Assembly: GCF_900547205.1 (NCBI RefSeq)
Contig: NZ_URFY01000012.1
Location: 33,874 to 97,873, forward strand
DNA from: an uncultured Bacteroides sp.
Lineage (GTDB): Bacteria > Bacteroidota > Bacteroidia > Bacteroidales > Bacteroidaceae
Direction: 5' to 3'
Length of the DNA stretch: 64,000 nt
Position numbers and translations under genes: made by a program. The notes under the pieces were generated by a model, which ran no database searches, was not told the origin of the DNA, and saw only the letters and a list, made by a program, of their open reading frames with translations. Of this stretch, positions 15,824-25,616 are shown piece by piece (within the stretch, counting starts at the first letter, position 1; every line of letters starts with the position of its first letter).

Positions 15824-18538
15824 ATGGCGCCATTGAAAGCAAAAATACTTATATCGTTCATACTACTGATTGTCTTGCTGATGCTTCCCGATGAGGCTAC
15901 GTCTCAGCGACGAAGAAGAGGGATGATTGCCTCCAATACTACTGCACAAGTGGATTCTCTTTCGGGGAATGATTCGCTGCGAACAGATACAGTATCGGTA
16001 CGCATTGACTCCATCGCACCGACTAAGAAGAAACAACCGCTCGATGCACCGGTTATTTATGAATCTAATGACTCTACTGTATTTACATTAGGGGGGTCTG
16101 CCACATTGTATGGTAGCGGAAAAGTGAACTACCAGAATATTGAGTTGGCCGCTGAGGTTATTTCGATGAATCTGGATAGCAGCACTGTTCATGCCTACGG
16201 TATTAAAGATTCTACCGGAGTGGAGAAAGGCAAACCGGTGTTTAAAGAAGGAGATACTTCGTATGATACGGAAACAATCCGATACAACTTCAAAACAAAG
16301 AAAGCTGGAATCACCGATATTATCACCCAGCAAGGAGAAGGATACGTGACAGGAAGCAAGGCTAAGAAAGGTGCCAACGACGAAATATTCATGGAACACG
16401 GACGCTACACGACTTGTGACCATCATGACCATCCGCACTTCTATATGCAGTTGACCCGGGCAAAAGTACGTCCCAAAAAGAATGTGGTGACGGGACCTGC
16501 CTACCTCGTGGTGGAAGATGTTCCTTTGCCACTGGCTGTTCCATTCTTCTTTTTCCCTTTCTCTAGCAGTTATTCTTCGGGTTTCATTATGCCGACATAT
16601 ATGGATGATTCCAGTCGTGGTTTCGGACTTGCCAATGGAGGATACTACTTTGCGATAAGCGATCTCATGGACTTGAAACTAACAGCTGACATCTTTACGA
16701 AAGGTTCATGGAGATTGTCCGGACTGACTAACTATAACAAACGCTATAAATATTCGGGTACGCTGCAAGCGGATTATCAGGTCACCAAGACGGGTGATAA
16801 AGGAATGCCGGATTATGCCGTTGCCAAGGATTTCAAGGTGGTGTGGAGCCACCGGCAGGATGCCAAGGCAAGTCCCAACAGTACGTTCTCTGCCAGTGTC
16901 AATTTCGCGACCAGTAGTTACGAACGTTCTAATATTAACAATCTCTACAACTCCCAGTTGTTGACTCAGAATACCAAGACATCAAGTATCAGTTATTCCC
17001 GCAGTTTCCCTGATATCGGTTTAACCCTGTCCGGAACTACTAATATCGCACAGACCATGCGCGACTCTTCTATTGCGGTGACGCTACCCGACCTTAACAT
17101 ATCTTTGAGTAAGCTATTCCCCTTTAAGCGAAAAAAAGTAGCGGGTGCCGAACGTTGGTATGAGAAAATCTCTATCGGTTACACGGGACGTCTTACGAAC
17201 AGTATCCGCACCAAGGACGACCGCATCTTCAAAGCCGGACTGAGCGAGTGGGAGAATGCAATGAATCATAATATTCCTATCAGTGCAACTTTTACTTTAT
17301 TCAAGTATTTCCAGCTTTCTCCGTCTGTTAACTATACGGAGCGTTGGTATACCCGCAAGGTGAATCAGCACTATGATATGGAAGACCGCCGACTTGAATC
17401 TGCACCGGGCGATTCAATCAATGGATTCTATCGTGTAGCCAATTATTCGGCTAGTTTGAGTTTGAGCACTAAGTTATATGGTATGTACAAGCCTCTTTTT
17501 ATGAAAAAGAAGGAGATACAAATCCGTCACGTATTTACTCCGCAAGTGAGCTTAAGTGGTGCTCCGGGATTCAGCAAGTATTGGGAGGAGTATACCGATT
17601 ATAATGGTAATACGCAATATTACTCTCCTTACACCGGACAGCCTTACGGTGTTCCTTCGCGTGAAGGTTCGGGAACGGTGAACTTCTCTATTGCTAATAA
17701 CTTGGAAATGAAGTATTATGATGCGAAGGAAGATACGGTGAAGAAGATTAGCTTGATTGATGATTTGAGTGCGAATATGTCCTATAATATGGCAGCAAAA
17801 GAAAAGCCGTGGAGTGACCTGAGTTTGAATGTCCGTCTGAAACTGACTAAGAATTATACTTTTAATATGAACGCCCGATTTGCTACATATGCTTATACCT
17901 TTGATAAGGAAGGTAATGTAGTAACAGGAAATCGTACAGAATGGTCCTATGGTCGCTTTGGACGTTTCCAAGGATATGGCTCTTCTTTCAACTATACATT
18001 CAATAATGATACATGGAAGAAGTGGTTTGGTCCGAAGGAAGATGCAGAGAAGGATAAGAAAAAGCCGGAAGATGGTGAGGAGGAAGAATCGGACGGAACC
18101 GAAGGAGATGGTACGACAACTAAAAAGGTAGAAAATGCTCAGGCTGACTCTGATGGTTATCAGGTGTTCAAGATGCCTTGGTCTTTGAGCTTTAGTTATT
18201 CGTTCAATATAAGTGAGGATAGAACCAAGCCAATTAATCGACATTCAATGAGATACCCATATAGGTATACGCATAATATTAATGCGAACGGAAATGTGAA
18301 GATCTCTAATAACTGGTCGTTGTCTTTCAATTCGGGATATGACTTCCAAGCGAAAGAAATAACACAGACTTCATGTACGATTACTCGTGACTTGCACTGT
18401 TTCAATCTGTCCGCCAGTCTTTCACCATTCGGACGTTGGAAATACTATAATGTAACTATTCGGGCGAATGCAAGCATTCTTCAGGACTTGAAGTATGAGC
18501 AAAGAAGTCAGACTCAGAGTAATATTCAGTGGTACTAG
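15824..18538 (+). CDS. lptD: LptD-like outer-membrane LPS assembly protein
   Basis: 904 residues with a signal peptide (ILISFILLIVLLMLPDEATS). An OstA/LptA-like periplasmic jelly-roll region (about residues 80-200, with YGSGKVNYQNIELAAEVISM and the KKAGITDIITQQGEGYV block) precedes a long beta-barrel made of alternating aromatic strands, ending in QSNIQWY. LptD inserts lipopolysaccharide (lipooligosaccharide in Bacteroides) in the outer leaflet. A charged, acidic and lysine-rich loop (KDKKKPEDGEEEESDGTEG, about residue 745) interrupts the barrel and is probably surface-exposed or periplasmic. It has its own promoter, and a strong hairpin terminator follows. Confidence 0.88.
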   Translation: MAPLKAKILISFILLIVLLMLPDEATSQRRRRGMIASNTTAQVDSLSGNDSLRTDTVSVRIDSIAPTKKKQPLDAPVIYESNDSTVFTLGGSATLYGSGKVNYQNIELAAEVISMNLDSSTVHAYGIKDSTGVEKGKPVFKEGDTSYDTETIRYNFKTKKAGITDIITQQGEGYVTGSKAKKGANDEIFMEHGRYTTCDHHDHPHFYMQLTRAKVRPKKNVVTGPAYLVVEDVPLPLAVPFFFFPFSSSYSSGFIMPTYMDDSSRGFGLANGGYYFAISDLMDLKLTADIFTKGSWRLSGLTNYNKRYKYSGTLQADYQVTKTGDKGMPDYAVAKDFKVVWSHRQDAKASPNSTFSASVNFATSSYERSNINNLYNSQLLTQNTKTSSISYSRSFPDIGLTLSGTTNIAQTMRDSSIAVTLPDLNISLSKLFPFKRKKVAGAERWYEKISIGYTGRLTNSIRTKDDRIFKAGLSEWENAMNHNIPISATFTLFKYFQLSPSVNYTERWYTRKVNQHYDMEDRRLESAPGDSINGFYRVANYSASLSLSTKLYGMYKPLFMKKKEIQIRHVFTPQVSLSGAPGFSKYWEEYTDYNGNTQYYSPYTGQPYGVPSREGSGTVNFSIANNLEMKYYDAKEDTVKKISLIDDLSANMSYNMAAKEKPWSDLSLNVRLKLTKNYTFNMNARFATYAYTFDKEGNVVTGNRTEWSYGRFGRFQGYGSSFNYTFNNDTWKKWFGPKEDAEKDKKKPEDGEEEESDGTEGDGTTTKKVENAQADSDGYQVFKMPWSLSFSYSFNISEDRTKPINRHSMRYPYRYTHNINANGNVKISNNWSLSFNSGYDFQAKEITQTSCTITRDLHCFNLSASLSPFGRWKYYNVTIRANASILQDLKYEQRSQTQSNIQWY

Positions 18539-18601
18539 GGAAATGGAGAGTTGAGAATGGAGAGTGGAAAGACATGATTGTTTTGCTGCAATATATATAT
18601 A

Positions 18602-18657
18602 GAAAAAGAAAATGGCTGCGCTATTACTCAATGGATAGCGCAGCCATTTTCTTTTTC
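18602..18657. terminator. Bidirectional hairpin terminator between lptD and ung
   Basis: A perfect 23-base inverted repeat (arms 18602-18624 and 18635-18657) with a 10-base loop, GC-rich in the middle (GGCTGCGC) and flanked by A and T runs. It can stop transcription from both sides of this convergent pair. Confidence 0.88.
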
Positions 18658-18674
18658 ATTTTCAACTTATTCAA

Positions 18675-19337
18675 TTACCAGGCGATTTCCGTCTCTCCAT
18701 TCGCTTTCAGATAATCATTTGTTCGGCTGAAATGTTTGTTGCCAAAGAAACCGTTGTAAGCTGAAAGAGGGGAGGGGTGTGCCGAGCTAAGCACCAAGTG
18801 CTTGTTTCGGTCGATGAAAGCACCTTTCCGTTGGGCATATGCACCCCAGAGGATGAATACTAAATGTTCCCTTTCTTCTGCCAAAGTGCGGATGGCGGCA
18901 TCGGTAAAAGTTTCCCATCCTTTGTTTTGATGAGATCCTGCCTGATGAGCGCGTACGGTTAGGGTTGCGTTGAGCAGTAAAACTCCTTGCTCTGCCCAGC
19001 GGGTTAAATTTCCCGTAGTAGGGGCTTCTGTACCTATATCAGCCTTTATCTCCTTAAATATGTTTACCAATGAAGGAGGAAACTGTACTCCGTCGTTCAC
19101 CGAAAAACATAGTCCGTGTGCCTGTCCCGGACCATGATAAGGGTCTTGACCGATTATCACCACTTTAACTTTGTTGAAAGGACAAAGATTAAAAGCATTG
19201 AAAATAAGTTTCCCTGGAGGGAATATCTGATATTGAGTATATTCACTCTTAACAAACTCAGTCAGTTTCTGAAAGTAGTCTTTTCCAAATTCCGGTTCTA
19301 AATGTGCTTTCCAGCTTTCTTCTATCTGTACGTTCAT
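18675..19337 (-). CDS. ung: Uracil-DNA glycosylase, family 1
   Basis: 220 residues, the normal length. The catalytic water-activating motif GQDPYHGPGQAHGLCFSV, the LLLNATLTVRAHQAGSH block and the DNA-intercalation loop HPSPLSAYNGFFG are all present. The enzyme removes uracil from DNA as the first step of base excision repair. It starts 5 bases after the asnA stop and very likely shares the asnA promoter. Confidence 0.97.
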   Translation of the reverse strand: MNVQIEESWKAHLEPEFGKDYFQKLTEFVKSEYTQYQIFPPGKLIFNAFNLCPFNKVKVVIIGQDPYHGPGQAHGLCFSVNDGVQFPPSLVNIFKEIKADIGTEAPTTGNLTRWAEQGVLLLNATLTVRAHQAGSHQNKGWETFTDAAIRTLAEEREHLVFILWGAYAQRKGAFIDRNKHLVLSSAHPSPLSAYNGFFGNKHFSRTNDYLKANGETEIAW

Positions 19338-19342
19338 AGCTA

Positions 19343-20380
19343 TTAAATAAGGTGTATCTCAAGTTCTTCACATTCTTTACGCATTTCTTCGGGCCAGATG
19401 CTGGCTTGTATCTCTCCGATATGAGCTTTACGAAGATAGAACATACACAAACGTGACTGTCCGATACCGCCACCGATGGATAATGGGAGTGTATCATTCA
19501 TCAGACGCTTGTGAAAATAAAGTTCCAGTCTTTTCTCTTCGTTTTCTTCTTTCAACTGGTGTTGCAAGGCGTCTTTGTCTACACGGATTCCCATGGACGA
19601 CAATTCGATAGAACGTTGCAATACATCGTCCCACAAAAGAAGGTCACCGTTCAGTCCGGGCAGTTCATTGAGCCCTTTCGTAGTGTAGTCGTCATAGTCC
19701 GGTGCACGACCGTCGTGCTTCTTGCCGTCGCCTAGCTTACAGCCTATACCTATGATAAATACGGCACCATACTTCTGACAGATAGCGTGTTCCCTGCACT
19801 TCGGTTCCAAATTCGGGTATAGTTGACGTAACTCTTCCGAGTGTACAAAATGGAGTGTCTGAGGCAGACAAGGCTTGATTTGCGGATACATTTCAAAAAC
19901 CATGTATTCCGTACGAATCATAGCTGCATAGATACGATTGACAATTTCTTTAAGGAAGTTTACGTTTCTGTCCTCATTGGTGATAACGCGTTCCCAGTCC
20001 CATTGGTCAACGTAGAGTGAATGCAGGTTACCCAGTTCTTCGTCCGAACGGATAGCGTTCATATCGGTGTAGATGCCGTATCCCGGCTCGATATGATAAT
20101 CGGCTAAAGTCAGTCTTTTCCATTTAGCCAATGAATGAACCACTTCGGCTTGTGCATCTCCCAAGTCTTTGATGGGGAAAGAAACGGGGCGTTCAACTCC
20201 ATTCAGGTCGTCGTTGATACCCATTCCTTTCAAAACGAAAAGAGGAGCGGTTACACGTCGTAGACGCAGTTCGGATGACAGGTTTAATTGGAAGAACTCT
20301 TTTATTTGCTTGATTCCCAGCTCGGTCTGTTTGAGGTCGAGTAGCGGTTTATAGTTCTTAGGTTTTATCAAGTAACTCAT
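19343..20380 (-). CDS. asnA: Aspartate-ammonia ligase (asparagine synthetase A)
   Basis: 345 residues, as expected for AsnA. It makes asparagine from aspartate, ammonia and ATP. It has the class II aminoacyl-tRNA synthetase-like core: SELRLRRVTAPLFV, GYGIYTDMNAIR, LYVDQWDWERVI and the C-terminal motif 3-like SIGGGIGQSRLCMFYL. A -7 box at 20406-20413 lies 26 bases before the start codon. It forms a two-gene unit with ung. Confidence 0.97.
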   Translation of the reverse strand: MSYLIKPKNYKPLLDLKQTELGIKQIKEFFQLNLSSELRLRRVTAPLFVLKGMGINDDLNGVERPVSFPIKDLGDAQAEVVHSLAKWKRLTLADYHIEPGYGIYTDMNAIRSDEELGNLHSLYVDQWDWERVITNEDRNVNFLKEIVNRIYAAMIRTEYMVFEMYPQIKPCLPQTLHFVHSEELRQLYPNLEPKCREHAICQKYGAVFIIGIGCKLGDGKKHDGRAPDYDDYTTKGLNELPGLNGDLLLWDDVLQRSIELSSMGIRVDKDALQHQLKEENEEKRLELYFHKRLMNDTLPLSIGGGIGQSRLCMFYLRKAHIGEIQASIWPEEMRKECEELEIHLI

Positions 20381-20405
20381 AGGTTTGTTAGATGTTAATT
20401 GTCGG

Positions 20406-20413
20406 CAAAGATA
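20406..20413 (-). promoter_or_regulatory. -7 promoter element of asnA-ung
   Basis: TATCTTTG then CC on the minus strand, 26 bases before asnA. Confidence 0.65.
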
Positions 20414-20573
20414 GGAATAAAAATGATATATGTATTGTGATTTCTCTAAAAGATTGTCAAAATGATAAAGTATACGCTCTTAAGCATTCCAAAATAACAG
20501 ACTGGTGGCAGAAGAGCATACCTTAAGAACTATAAAAAAAGGAGAAACATTAGGAAGATGCGAAGTTTTTTTA

Positions 20574-20581
20574 TACTTTTG
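20574..20581 (+). promoter_or_regulatory. -7 promoter element of tRNA-Arg
   Basis: TACTTTTG then TC, a perfect TAnnTTTG, 26 bases before the mature tRNA 5' end. Confidence 0.65.
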
Positions 20582-20606
20582 TCATCGCATTAGAAAAAAT
20601 GAACAA

Positions 20607-20678
20607 GCACCTGTAGTTCAATGGATAGAATGGAGGTTTCCGGTACCTCAGATTAGGGTTCGATTCCCTACGGGTGTA
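20607..20678 (+). tRNA. tRNA-Arg (anticodon CCG)
   Basis: A cloverleaf can be folded by eye. Acceptor arm GCACCTG pairs with CGGGTGT (with G-T pairs); the anticodon stem GAGGT/ACCTC closes the seven-base loop TTCCGGT, giving anticodon CCG; the T-arm is TAGGG-TTCGATT-CCCTA. A is the discriminator base, and CCA is not encoded. It reads the arginine codon CGG. Confidence 0.92.
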
Positions 20679-20812
20679 CAAAGCTGAAAGGCTAAATTTT
20701 AAAGAGCTCTAGAAATCAATGGTTTTTAGGGCTTTCTCTTTTTCTGTAACCCGTTAAAATGGGTAAATAAGGAAACTAGTATACATCCGATTGACATAGA
20801 AACTAAGAAAAG

Positions 20813-21949
20813 ATGGCAGAAGCTTTCAAGAACATGTATAATGAACAGTTTTTCGATAGATTTTCGGAAGACTTGAAACGTGTTATCAACGATTTTGATA
20901 CTCACGAATTTGTATCCCAAGTAATGGACACAGAATGGGAAAACAGAGAATTCAAGCAACGTATTGCACATATTGCAACAGTTCTAAAGAAGTTTTTGCC
21001 GGCAGATTACAAAGACGCAATCGCCAAAATACTCGAACTATTGGATTATGTAGAAAAGACACAGCCCGATTTTTCGTTGATAGACGATACGAAGTTTGGC
21101 TTAACACTGGAGTATGGAGCAATTTTGGATAATTACGTAGAACAGTATGGGCTGGACGATTATGAAACTTCTATTATAGCGATAGAGAAAATCACCCAGT
21201 TTACCAGTTGTGAATTTGTTACTCATCCCTTTATCATTAAATATCCGGAAGAAATGATGGCACAAATGTTGATCTGGTCTAAGCATCCACATTGGGGAGT
21301 TAGGCGGCTTGCGTCTGAGGGGTGTCGTCCACGTCTGCCTTGGGCGATGGCTTTACCAAATTTGAAGAAAAACCCTGCTCCGATCATTCCGATTCTTGAA
21401 AATCTTAAAAATGACCCTGCAAAGTCTGTACGCTTGAGTGTTGCCAATAATTTGAATGATATTTCGAAAGATAATCCTGAGATAGTGATTGATTTGGCAA
21501 AGAGATGGCATGGTAAATCGAAAGAGGTGGATTGGGTTATAAAACATGGCTGCCGGACACTCTTAAAACAAGGTGATCCGGTAATAATGGAGTTATTCGG
21601 CTTGGGTTCAGTAAAGGATATAACTATTAAGAATGTTCAAATCTCGACGCCTGAAGTTAAAGTCGGAAATTCGCTGGAGTTTAGTTTTAAGCTGTTGAAT
21701 AATAGCAAGGATAAGACCAAAGTACGGCTTGAATATGCTATTTATTATCAGAAAGCGAATGGAACATTGGCAAAGAAAGTGCATAAAATCAGCGAAAAAG
21801 ACTACGATGGAAACTCTGCAAAGCATATTACCCGTAAGCACTCTTTCAAAGTGGTAACAACAAGGAAGTTTCACCTCGGACTTCACCAGGTTGCTGTAAT
21901 AATCAATGGAAATGAATTTGAGAAATATGATTTTCAATTGATTGAATGA
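20813..21949 (+). CDS. DNA alkylation repair protein, AlkC/AlkD-like HEAT-repeat glycosylase
   Basis: 378 residues. The alpha-helical HEAT-like body of the alkylation repair family (PF08713 type) is visible: WENREFKQRIAHIATVLKKF, the conserved region HWGVRRLASEGCRPRLPWAM, and VRLSVANNLNDISKDNPEIV. A C-terminal beta-rich extension (VQISTPEVKVGNSLEFSFKL onward, about residues 265-378) may be an Ig-like domain, as in AlkC-type members. Family enzymes remove 3-methyl- or 7-methyl-purines without base flipping. The gene stands alone behind the tRNA. Confidence 0.9.
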   Translation: MAEAFKNMYNEQFFDRFSEDLKRVINDFDTHEFVSQVMDTEWENREFKQRIAHIATVLKKFLPADYKDAIAKILELLDYVEKTQPDFSLIDDTKFGLTLEYGAILDNYVEQYGLDDYETSIIAIEKITQFTSCEFVTHPFIIKYPEEMMAQMLIWSKHPHWGVRRLASEGCRPRLPWAMALPNLKKNPAPIIPILENLKNDPAKSVRLSVANNLNDISKDNPEIVIDLAKRWHGKSKEVDWVIKHGCRTLLKQGDPVIMELFGLGSVKDITIKNVQISTPEVKVGNSLEFSFKLLNNSKDKTKVRLEYAIYYQKANGTLAKKVHKISEKDYDGNSAKHITRKHSFKVVTTRKFHLGLHQVAVIINGNEFEKYDFQLIE

Positions 21950-21966
21950 TAAGGGGGAGGGTAGTT

Positions 21967-22015
21967 GAGAGTGTGTCAAAAGTAGGATAGTTATATCCTG
22001 TTTTGACACACTCTC
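21967..22015. terminator. Bidirectional hairpin terminator between alkylation repair gene and fkp
   Basis: GAGAGTGTGTCAAAA pairs with TTTTGACACACTCTC, and the stem continues inward through AGGATA/TATCCT. It lies between the two convergent stop codons. Confidence 0.85.
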
Positions 22016-22036
22016 CTCTTGTTTTTTCAGAGCTTC

Positions 22037-24895
22037 TTAACTTCTGGATATCTGAAGTCCTTTATCAGAAAGAGTCATATCAACAAAGCGTGCGCAAGAA
22101 TTTGGTGCTTGTTCGGTCAATATCCGGCGGATGCACCCAGATGCTTGCGGGTCTTTGGCTACCATATATAAATAGCCGCCACCCCCGGCGCCGGGCAGTT
22201 TGTACCCCAATGTATAGTCTTTAATCTTTTCGATAATAGCCTCTACTGCCGGAGGATTAGTGCCGCTATCCAATGTCTTATTTTGCAGCCATGACTTCCC
22301 TACCAGATTAGCAAAGCTTTCAAAGTTACTGCGTAAGATAGCTTCGCTCATATCCATTGCATGAGCCTTCATCTCAGCCAGAAGACTCAGGTGTGCACCT
22401 GAATTGAGGAACATGGAACTGACAATCTCCGACAAGATACCTTTGGCAGTACGCGTGATGCCCGTGTAATAAAGAAGATGGCAATCCCGATAATCGGGGT
22501 GAACAAAGAACTGGTCGGGCAACCAGCGTACTAACGGGTTTTGTTCAAATCCGGCTTCCGACTGGAGTAGTTTTACTCCGGGGAAAACACCCCCATATTG
22601 GTCTTGCCAACCGCCGCCCGTAGTTAGTAACTGCTCTAATACCAGCGTATAGCTGCAAATATCATTCTTATCCCACGCCAACCCGCAGAAGTCGTTGATG
22701 GCTCCCAGCACAGTGGATGCAAGAATGGAACTGGTTCCCAAACCTGAACCAGCCGGAATGGCTGCCAATAACGTAATTTCAAGTCCCGAACCAAAAGATT
22801 TCAGATGTTCTTCCAAGGAAGTATAAGCTTCCGCCGAGAACATCGGACCAAATCCTGCTAATGTAAGAGCAGCTTTCGGAATAGAGAAAGGAGAACCGAC
22901 CTTCTTGTAATCCTGCAATTCATCATAATTCTTGATTATTTCCATAGCTCCCATGTCGATAGACCGGAGAACGATATGAAATTCTTTGCAAGGCTTGATG
23001 TAAACTTGCAACGGAGGTTGGCTGTTCAGTTCGATAGCCAGATTGACAACACTTCCGCCCGAATAAAGAGAATAAGGAGGTGTGTCTGTCCATCCTCCCG
23101 CTATGTCGATGCGTACTGGGCTGCGTCCCCATACTATCTGATCTGAGTATACGCTGAGCTGTGGATAGTTCTTCCGTTCTGAAACTGCTCCCAGCAAACC
23201 GTCTCGGAGAAGCCGGAAGGCTGCTTGCTCTTCTTCTTTGTAACCGCCTTCACCACGCAATTTCATGATGCGGGCACGAAGCATCCGGTTGTGTATGCGC
23301 ACCATTTGAGCGGTGTCTTCATTCAATATGGCAGGCATATCCAGTTCTGAACATACAAATTCGTTGGCTGCATCTTGCAGGTCGAGTTGGTAGAACACAC
23401 TTTTCTCATAATTAGCTGCCAGTCCTTTCCAGTTGTTCCGGCGGAAGGCGTTGCGTTGTGTGTACAGACGCTCCAAGTTAGCACGTGCAGATATATCGTC
23501 GGCTGATAACTTTTCAGCTTCCAGCCAAAGTCTTTTTCCTTCCTCCAATTGCGGTTCAGATGTCATCCAGCGTATCAGGATGCCGAGTTCCTCAATTGAA
23601 GTCGTCAGTGGGAAGATGGAAGCTGCCTGCAAGTCGTCCGTCCGTCCTTTGATGTCTTCCGTGCCTATACCCCTTTCTTTCATCCATTGCTGGAAAGGAA
23701 TGCCGAGATAAGTAGTCGCTTCGCTTGCTAATGCACCTTTAAACACGTCGTCCAAGCCATAAGGACGGGCAACAAATCCCTTATCACCCATTGGAACCAC
23801 GTCGATACAAACCCCGTCGGGAAGAGCTACGTCCCATTGGTTTTCGGGAACTCCGGTGATAATCTGACAGGAACCCAGCTTCCATCCCTTTCCTACGTGG
23901 CTGTTCTCAATCCATATATTGGCATTATCAGCAGACAAAGGAACCTGAGTGATTGAATTTTGAATAAAGATAGCAGGATTCGGTTTCACTTTTCGGTGCA
24001 TAATTTGTCTTTGGTCGCGCACCTTGTCCTGCACGGCGAGGGTGGAAGAAATCAATTCGCGGCTTGTTCCGTAATGATAGAACTCTCCGCCGGGCAGGGG
24101 AAGTATGGCTACCGATAGTTTGTTGACTTCTTCATCCATTGTTTTTGGGTGCTCTCCCAGAGCCAACCCATAGTCAGAATATAAATCGTAGTAGTTGATT
24201 TCCTTTGTCCCTTCTTTGAGTGAGCGCTTCATCAGTATTTCAACGGCACGATCGCTCAATATCCAGATACCTATATCCATGAGGAATAGATGAGTTTTAG
24301 ACAATCCTTCCAGTTCTTCAAGTGAAGGCTTTTGTAGCATAAAGTCGAGCACTTCCGGATTTTTGCGATCGGATACGAACACACCGTGATGCGTAGCCAA
24401 TGTTGGGTTGACCCACAGTCCGTAGCATACAATATCTACGTCGGGAATATTTTGCAAAGGCTTTTCCGAACGAATATAAACATCCCCACTGGCTATCAGG
24501 GTGTTCAGTCCATCCGGAGTTTGCTTCATGATTCTTTCATATAGCGGGAGTTGCAATGAAAGCAAATTCTGTCCCAGCTTTTGTCCTCTTTCCCAACTAA
24601 AAACCGGAATAGGAGTCAGTATTTTCCCCGATGGGGCATAACCCGGTAATCGTCGGCTCTGTCCTCCCGCATGGAGTAATATTCTTTTTTCGCGTCCTAT
24701 CCATTCACTGAAAGTTGCTTCCGGTGCCACAGCTTGGTGGCAAGCCTGCAACAACCAAGTCGTTCCACCACCGGAGCCCAGCTTGGTTCCCACGGGGTCT
24801 GATGTACAAAACCAATTGGTGTGATTCACTTCTTCCAGCTTATGAAAGCTATTTATTAGATTGGGCGGTAAGGATAATAACTTTTGCATAACCAA
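22037..24895 (-). CDS. fkp: Bifunctional fucokinase / L-fucose-1-phosphate guanylyltransferase
   Basis: 952 residues, matching the known Bacteroides Fkp length of about 950. The N-terminal half is the GDP-fucose pyrophosphorylase (LLHAGGQSRRLPGYAPSGK near residue 70, then a left-handed helix region). The C-terminal third is a GHMP kinase with GRSPVRIDIAGGWTDTPPYS, the ATP loop IPAGSGLGTSSILAS and the C-terminal KLPGAGGGGYLYMV. It turns free fucose into GDP-fucose, used to fucosylate capsule and glycoproteins of gut Bacteroides. It follows the HAD gene after 14 bases. Confidence 0.96.
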   Translation of the reverse strand: MVMQKLLSLPPNLINSFHKLEEVNHTNWFCTSDPVGTKLGSGGGTTWLLQACHQAVAPEATFSEWIGREKRILLHAGGQSRRLPGYAPSGKILTPIPVFSWERGQKLGQNLLSLQLPLYERIMKQTPDGLNTLIASGDVYIRSEKPLQNIPDVDIVCYGLWVNPTLATHHGVFVSDRKNPEVLDFMLQKPSLEELEGLSKTHLFLMDIGIWILSDRAVEILMKRSLKEGTKEINYYDLYSDYGLALGEHPKTMDEEVNKLSVAILPLPGGEFYHYGTSRELISSTLAVQDKVRDQRQIMHRKVKPNPAIFIQNSITQVPLSADNANIWIENSHVGKGWKLGSCQIITGVPENQWDVALPDGVCIDVVPMGDKGFVARPYGLDDVFKGALASEATTYLGIPFQQWMKERGIGTEDIKGRTDDLQAASIFPLTTSIEELGILIRWMTSEPQLEEGKRLWLEAEKLSADDISARANLERLYTQRNAFRRNNWKGLAANYEKSVFYQLDLQDAANEFVCSELDMPAILNEDTAQMVRIHNRMLRARIMKLRGEGGYKEEEQAAFRLLRDGLLGAVSERKNYPQLSVYSDQIVWGRSPVRIDIAGGWTDTPPYSLYSGGSVVNLAIELNSQPPLQVYIKPCKEFHIVLRSIDMGAMEIIKNYDELQDYKKVGSPFSIPKAALTLAGFGPMFSAEAYTSLEEHLKSFGSGLEITLLAAIPAGSGLGTSSILASTVLGAINDFCGLAWDKNDICSYTLVLEQLLTTGGGWQDQYGGVFPGVKLLQSEAGFEQNPLVRWLPDQFFVHPDYRDCHLLYYTGITRTAKGILSEIVSSMFLNSGAHLSLLAEMKAHAMDMSEAILRSNFESFANLVGKSWLQNKTLDSGTNPPAVEAIIEKIKDYTLGYKLPGAGGGGYLYMVAKDPQASGCIRRILTEQAPNSCARFVDMTLSDKGLQISRS

Positions 24896-24909
24896 ATCTT
24901 TTAGGATAT

Positions 24910-25584
24910 CTATAAAACTAATTCATTCCAAGCATCAGAAAGTGCCTGCATGGATGGAAACAATAAATCGGCTCCGGCGTCCAACAATACTTGTCCGTCC
25001 AGTGGTCCTGTGTTCACGGCAATAGTGAAGATGCCAGCTTTGTGTCCGGCTTCCACTCCTAAAGGTGCGTTTTCTACAACGACTGCTTCGTCGGCCTTCA
25101 AACCTCCTTTTTGCAGAGCCATTAGATAAGGCTCAGGATTCGGCTTCCCGTATTTCACGTCGAATGCAGTGACCATCAGTTCTTTTTGAAACATCCCCGG
25201 GAAGTTATGCTCCAGCCGTTCGAGCAGCGAGAGTTGTCCGGACCCGGTAACTACCATCGGAACCAATCCGTCAGCTTTCACTTGTTGCAGTAACTCCCAT
25301 GCACCGGACATACGTTCTGCTTCCGTATAAGAATTAAACAGAACACTTTTCTCCTTATATATACTATCTATCTCTTCTTGTGAAGCATCTCTCCCCATTT
25401 CGCGTTGAAACACGATGTTAATGGTTCCCGCCCCGGTTCGCCCTTCGTGCATATAAGCTTCTTCACGGCTGAGGGTGAGTCCATGCGATTTCATTACCTG
25501 ATGCCATGCTTCCGCATGATAGGGCATGGAGTTAAAAAGTACACCGTCCATATCGAACAGGACGGCTTTCAGTTTCTTTTTCAT
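24910..25584 (-). CDS. HAD-family phosphatase, beta-phosphoglucomutase-like
   Basis: 224 residues. HAD motif I is LFDMDGVLFNSMPYHAEAW, motif II VVTGSGQ, motif III around KYGKPNPEPYL, and motif IV VVENAPLGVEAGHKAG. The cap is the helical type found in beta-phosphoglucomutase and sugar phosphatases. The exact substrate is not readable. Position just before fkp hints at a sugar-phosphate role, for example clearing a phosphorylated sugar, but that is inference. Confidence 0.9.
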   Translation of the reverse strand: MKKKLKAVLFDMDGVLFNSMPYHAEAWHQVMKSHGLTLSREEAYMHEGRTGAGTINIVFQREMGRDASQEEIDSIYKEKSVLFNSYTEAERMSGAWELLQQVKADGLVPMVVTGSGQLSLLERLEHNFPGMFQKELMVTAFDVKYGKPNPEPYLMALQKGGLKADEAVVVENAPLGVEAGHKAGIFTIAVNTGPLDGQVLLDAGADLLFPSMQALSDAWNELVL

Positions 25585-25616
25585 AATCTTGGTTGGATAT
25601 AGAATACTTGTGATAT

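Noticed and set aside
20679..20812. Attachment site or integrated element behind the tRNA-Arg gene
   Set aside because: No repeat of the tRNA 3' end and no integrase in the window.
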